Assembly: GCA_964579415.1 (NCBI GenBank)
Contig: CAZOGW010000116.1
Coordinates: 1-9,528 of the forward strand
Length of the DNA: 9,528 nt
Direction: 5' to 3'
From: CAZOGW01 sp964579415
GTDB lineage: Bacteria; Actinomycetota; Acidimicrobiia; Spongiisociales; UBA5794
Program-made: the position numbers and the translations under genes
The notes under the pieces: generated by a model
Databases searched by the model: none
What the model was told of the DNA's origin: nothing
The model's input: only the letters and a program-made list of their open reading frames with translations
Shown: positions 5,996 through 9,528 of the stretch, one piece after another
How the letters are laid out: each line of letters starts with the position of its first letter
Numbering within the stretch: the stretch's first letter is position 1

Positions 5996-8833
5996 ATGAA
6001 TTGCGGAGTCCGCCCAATGCTCCTTCAGGCAAAGACTGATGCGGCGCCTGCCGGCCACCTGCAGCGATGCGCCATGCGCGCAGTACTCGCAAGCTTGATC
6101 GCGACGCTGCTCGCGGCTTGCAGCAGCGGCAGCGGCGGTACGGACGTCACGATCGGCAGCGGTCAGGGAGCCGACCCGGTGACGGTCGAATTCCCGGTCT
6201 TCTATGTGAAGCGCCCCGTTCCCGATCCCGAGGAAGTCCAGGAGAACGACGCGCGTCGACCGCTGCGCTTCGAGATCGGCGCCGATCTCTACATGCGCGA
6301 TCGCGCCTCGCCCTCCTCGCCGGAAGTGAACGTCACCGCGGAAGAAACCGAAGGGCTCGGTGACATCCGCGACCTCGATGTCAATTTCGACGGCTCGAAG
6401 GTGATCTTCTCGATGCGCGCGCAGTTCATCGAGGACGCCGACGAGGAGGATCAGCCGACCTGGAACATCTGGGAATACGACGCCAAGACGAAGGCGCTGC
6501 GCCGGATCATCGCGTCGGCTACGACGGCCGAGGAAGGCCACGACATCATGCCGCACTACCTGCCCGACGGCCGCATCGTGTTCACTTCGACGCGTCAGCG
6601 TCAGTCGCGCGCCATCCTGCTCGACGAGAACAAGCCGCAGTTCGCGGCGCAGGTCGAAGCCGGCACGATGCAACCCGCCTTCGTGCTGCATGTGATGGAT
6701 GCCGACGGCACCAACATCAACCAGATCACCTACAACCAGAGCCACGATCTGGATCCCACCGTCATGAACGATGGACGCATCCTTTATACGCACTGGGAAC
6801 AGGCATTGGCCGGCAGTCAGATGGATCTGTACACGATCAATCCGGACGGCAGTGACCGGCAATTGCTCTACGGCGCGCACAGTCATGCGACGGGCACGGT
6901 CAATCCGGCCACGGGCAATCCGTCGACGATCCAGTTCCTGCAGCCGCGCGCGATGGCCGACAACCGCACGCTCGCACTCATCCGTCCTTTCACTGGCACG
7001 AATGAAGGCGGCGACCTGGTGCTGATCGACACGGCCAACTACGTCGACTGCAGCCAGTCCGTGCCGCGAACCACGATTGGCGGCACGCAACCCTGCGTCG
7101 CCCAGACCCGCGCGCTGCCGACCGATGTGCGTACGATCCCGGGTCCTTCTCCGGGCGGACGTTTCCGCTCGGCATCTCCCCTGTTCGACGGCACCGGTCG
7201 CCTCCTCGTAAGCTGGTCGGCGTGCCGCCTGGTTGAAGCGGGTCGCATCGTTCCGTGCACGGCCGACCGCCTGAATAACACCACGACCCCGCCGGTCGAG
7301 GCGCCGCCGCTCTACGGCATCTATATCTATGACGTGCGCGACAACACCCAGAAGCCAATCGTCGCGCCGCAGGAAGGCTTCATCTTCACCGAAGTCGTCG
7401 CCGGCTCGGGCCATGCCGCACCGCCGGTGATCCTGAATCGCGCACCCGACGTGGACTTTCCGCAGGATCTCGCCACCGAGGGCGTCGGCATCCTGCACAT
7501 CCGCAGCGTGTATGACATCGACGGCACCGTCGCCGTGCCGGGCGTCGCCGGCGGCCTCGCCGCCGTCAGCAATCCGGGCAACGCCGCCTACTCGACGCGC
7601 CCCGCCCGCTTCCTGCGTATCGAGAAAGTCGTGTCGCAGCCGGACGAGGACACACGCGATGTTCCCAACACTGCCTTCGGTATCGCCGGTCGCCGCTTCG
7701 GCATGCGCGACATCCTGGGCTATGCGCCGATCGAGCCGGATGGTTCGGTGAAGGTGAAGGTGCCCGCGAACGTCGCCTTTGCGATCAGCATCGTCGATGC
7801 CAACGGTCGCCGCCTGAACGGCACGCTCGGCCAGCGCCATTCGAACTGGCTGCAGGTGATGCCGGGCGAAACGCTTGAATGCAACGGCTGCCACAATGCC
7901 GGCGCCAATCCGCCCTTCGCCCATGGCCGCAAAGGCCTGACCAATTCAGCGAATCCCGGGGCGACGACGACCGGCGGTGCGTTCCCCGGCACGAACCCGG
8001 TGCTTGCTCCGTTCGACACGGGCGAAACCATGGCCCAGGCACGCAGCCGCGCGATGTGCGGACCGACGCAAGCCTGCCCGCCGAGCGTCGACGTCGCCTA
8101 CGACGGCTACTGGACACCCGACTTCACGCCGGGCGCGACGACCGACAGTGTGGACCTGTGCTACAGCACGGCTTCGAACGTGCTGTCGAATCCGAATGAT
8201 CTCGAGCAGCACCACACCTGTGCGACCAGCCTCACGACCCTGTTGCCCACCGCACTGGCCTGCACGACGACGTGGACCAGCCTGTGCCGGATCACCATCA
8301 ATTACGAGCAGCACATCCATCCGCTCTGGGGCGTGGACCGGTTCGTCGATGTGGACGGCGTGGACGGCAATGACCTGGGACCGGACGGCGAGCCCATCAA
8401 CCACAAGTGCAACACCTGCCACAACCCGGTCGGCGCGGCGAATGCAGTGCAGTTGCCGGGCGGCAACCTCGATCTCACCGACGGTCCCTCGGACGACGAG
8501 GCGGATCACTTCAAGTCCTATCGCGAACTGCTGTTCGCTGATGTGCAGGAACAGCTGAACGCGATGGGCCAGCTCGAACCGGTCTGCGCACGGGAGGAAA
8601 TCGATCCGATCAGCATGCTGCCGGTCTGCGTCGCCCTGGCTCAGACCCCACCGTCGATGAGCGGTGGGGGCGCGCGAGCCTCGACGCGCTTCTTCAATAC
8701 TCTTGAAGGACGCTCCGTCGGCACCGTCGACCATACAGACTTTATGTCACCAAGTGAGCTACGCTTGCTCTCCGAATGGCTCGACACCGGCGCTCAGTAC
8801 TACAACGATCCGTTTGCGGCACCGGAGGATTGA
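5996..8833 (+). CDS. HzsA-related propeller cytochrome lipoprotein with two c-type heme motifs
   Basis: This is a 945-residue protein from ATG 5996, or 919 from ATG 6074. MRAVLASLIATLLAAC forms a lipoprotein signal with lipobox L-A-A-C (Cys42 in the long form). Ser at +2 suggests the outer membrane. Residues about 90-345 carry TolB/WD40-like propeller blades with repeated D-G-R-I-V-F-T and D-G-R-I-L-Y-T-H-W-E motifs and D-A-D-G-T-N / N-P-D-G-S-D turns. A second beta-rich part ends in the signature P-D-G-S-V-K-V-K-V-P-A, then G-E-T-L-E-C-N-G-C-H (heme 1, C629-H633). Heme 2 is C-N-T-C-H at 805-809, preceded by H-I-H-P-L-W. The C-terminus, L-L-S-E-W-L-D-T-G-A-Q-Y-Y-N, is typical of these cytochrome folds. 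This layout matches proteins annotated as HzsA-related, after the alpha subunit of anammox hydrazine synthase. Hydrazine synthesis is not implied: no beta or gamma subunit is present, and Ala, not Tyr, lies four residues after His633. About 170 residues between the hemes contain six cysteines. The gene overlaps the next one by one base. Confidence 0.85.
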   Translation: MNCGVRPMLLQAKTDAAPAGHLQRCAMRAVLASLIATLLAACSSGSGGTDVTIGSGQGADPVTVEFPVFYVKRPVPDPEEVQENDARRPLRFEIGADLYMRDRASPSSPEVNVTAEETEGLGDIRDLDVNFDGSKVIFSMRAQFIEDADEEDQPTWNIWEYDAKTKALRRIIASATTAEEGHDIMPHYLPDGRIVFTSTRQRQSRAILLDENKPQFAAQVEAGTMQPAFVLHVMDADGTNINQITYNQSHDLDPTVMNDGRILYTHWEQALAGSQMDLYTINPDGSDRQLLYGAHSHATGTVNPATGNPSTIQFLQPRAMADNRTLALIRPFTGTNEGGDLVLIDTANYVDCSQSVPRTTIGGTQPCVAQTRALPTDVRTIPGPSPGGRFRSASPLFDGTGRLLVSWSACRLVEAGRIVPCTADRLNNTTTPPVEAPPLYGIYIYDVRDNTQKPIVAPQEGFIFTEVVAGSGHAAPPVILNRAPDVDFPQDLATEGVGILHIRSVYDIDGTVAVPGVAGGLAAVSNPGNAAYSTRPARFLRIEKVVSQPDEDTRDVPNTAFGIAGRRFGMRDILGYAPIEPDGSVKVKVPANVAFAISIVDANGRRLNGTLGQRHSNWLQVMPGETLECNGCHNAGANPPFAHGRKGLTNSANPGATTTGGAFPGTNPVLAPFDTGETMAQARSRAMCGPTQACPPSVDVAYDGYWTPDFTPGATTDSVDLCYSTASNVLSNPNDLEQHHTCATSLTTLLPTALACTTTWTSLCRITINYEQHIHPLWGVDRFVDVDGVDGNDLGPDGEPINHKCNTCHNPVGAANAVQLPGGNLDLTDGPSDDEADHFKSYRELLFADVQEQLNAMGQLEPVCAREEIDPISMLPVCVALAQTPPSMSGGGARASTRFFNTLEGRSVGTVDHTDFMSPSELRLLSEWLDTGAQYYNDPFAAPED

Positions 8834-8835
8834 TG
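8824..8835 (+). promoter_or_regulatory. Overlapping stop/start TGATG with Shine-Dalgarno
   Basis: GGAGG (8824-8828) lies inside the end of the HzsA-related gene, four bases before ATG 8833. The A of the stop TGA (8831-8833) is the A of the next ATG. This arrangement is typical of translational coupling and implies matched production of the two proteins. Confidence 0.8.
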
Positions 8836-9528
8836 CCCCGCCTGTTGCGCCTGCTCATTCTTCCGGTCCTGTTCCTTGCAGCAGTCGCGCAAGCAGACGA
8901 CAAGCTCCCGAAGATCCTGATCGCCGACCCGTACATCGAACTGCATACGGGTCCGGGACGCGGCTATCCGGTGTTCCATGTGGCTGAACGCGGCCAGGAA
9001 GTCGAGATCGTCAAGCGGCGGACCGACTGGTTCATGATCCGCACCAGCCGCGGCGTGGAAGGCTGGGCGCCGCGCGAACAGATGCTCGCGACGCTCGAAC
9101 CCACGGGCGAGCCGCTCGATCTGCAGGAACCCGCACGCGAGAACTATATGAGTCGGCGCTGGCAGGCCGGTGTGATGGCCGGCGACTTCAGCGGCGCAAG
9201 TCTGATCTCCGCCTTCGGCGGTTACGCCTTCAGCGACAACCTGTCGATCGAGCTGACGCTCAACCACATGCCGGGCGAGTTCAGCAGCGCCTACAGCGCC
9301 ACGCTCGGACTCATGCATGTGTTCGTGCCCGAATGGCGGATCTCGCCTTACTTCACGCTCGGCACCGGTGTCATTCATATCGAACCGAAATCAACCCTGG
9401 TCGAGGCGGAAGACCGCACCGACCAGATCGGCTATGTCGGCGGCGGCGTGCAGTTCTACCTGACGCGGCGATTCATGCTGCGCTCCGAATACCGCAAAGA
9501 CATCATTTTCACGAGCCGCGACGATAAC
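8833..9528 (+). CDS. Bacterial SH3 domain plus probable outer-membrane beta-barrel protein (3' end outside window)
   Basis: The frame stays open to the window edge, giving 232 residues without a stop. A Sec signal peptide (MPRLLRLLILPVLFLAAVAQA, cleavage after Ala21) is followed at about 27-85 by a bacterial SH3 domain: E-L-H-T-G-P-G-R-G-Y-P-V, then E-R-G-Q-E-V-E-I-V, D-W-F-M-I-R and V-E-G-W-A. Such domains bind peptidoglycan or peptide ligands. From about residue 110 there are alternating polar/nonpolar strands with aromatic ends and Gly-rich turns (WQAGVMAGDF, LISAFGGYAFSDNLSIELTL, YVGGGVQFYLTRRFMLRSEY), as expected for a small OmpA/OmpW-like barrel. I infer an outer-membrane protein facing the periplasm with its SH3 domain. 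It is translationally coupled to the HzsA-related lipoprotein, so it may anchor or position that protein. The exact barrel family and strand number are unknown because the end is missing. Confidence 0.8.
   Translation, partial: MPRLLRLLILPVLFLAAVAQADDKLPKILIADPYIELHTGPGRGYPVFHVAERGQEVEIVKRRTDWFMIRTSRGVEGWAPREQMLATLEPTGEPLDLQEPARENYMSRRWQAGVMAGDFSGASLISAFGGYAFSDNLSIELTLNHMPGEFSSAYSATLGLMHVFVPEWRISPYFTLGTGVIHIEPKSTLVEAEDRTDQIGYVGGGVQFYLTRRFMLRSEYRKDIIFTSRDDN

Noticed and set aside
5939..7924. 661-codon open frame on the minus strand opposite the HzsA-like gene
   Set aside because: Low-complexity Arg/Ala/Val/Asp composition, no signal or domain, and it lies antisense to a gene with clear domains.
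5996..8833. Idea that the locus is an anammox hydrazine synthase cluster
   Set aside because: No beta or gamma subunit genes are present, the Tyr expected after the first heme motif is missing, and the neighbours are DUF1501/LamG-type proteins, so only the alpha-subunit fold is shared.

Overview
The window is high-GC, densely coding bacterial DNA with Gram-negative export signals: two lipoprotein signal peptides with lipoboxes, a Tat signal, a Sec signal, and what looks like an outer-membrane beta-barrel. The style suggests a proteobacterium, and my guess is a gammaproteobacterium of the Steroidobacter/Nevskia/Xanthomonas sort. That placement is inference from composition and protein style; there is no rRNA or other marker here.

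Layout. Two gene groups diverge from a shared control region of about 530 bp (roughly 5463-5995). Leftward lies a three-gene unit, read in the order 5462-4227, 4213-1730, 1694-69. It is closely spaced (13 and 35 bp gaps) and closed by a clear intrinsic terminator at 1-34. Its products are (i) a Sec-exported protein with one c-type heme motif, resembling the DUF1588/DUF1592 cytochrome proteins common in Planctomycetes; (ii) a lipoprotein with a duplicated heme-c module fused to a LamG-like domain and an unassigned C-terminal domain; and (iii) a Tat-exported DUF1501-like protein. Rightward lie a large lipoprotein related to HzsA, with a TolB/WD40-like propeller and two CxxCH motifs (5996-8833), and a translationally coupled protein with a bacterial SH3 domain followed by a probable outer-membrane beta-barrel. 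This last gene runs off the right edge.

How they may work together. All five products carry an export signal and together hold five CxxCH motifs. The architecture (cytochrome-like protein plus DUF1501 protein plus propeller cytochrome) recalls the cytochrome/DUF1501 gene pairs abundant in Planctomycetes, here with a LamG domain and an SH3/barrel partner. I infer a cell-envelope complex that binds a polymer or surface ligand and carries out heme-based redox chemistry on it or nearby. The substrate cannot be read from the sequence. The shared intergenic region holds a CRP-like palindrome, a possible sigma70 promoter for the leftward unit, and a UUCG-capped hairpin in its leader.

I see no mobile elements, CRISPR array, tRNA, rRNA or origin. 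The long reading frames opposite the real genes are ordinary high-GC antisense frames.
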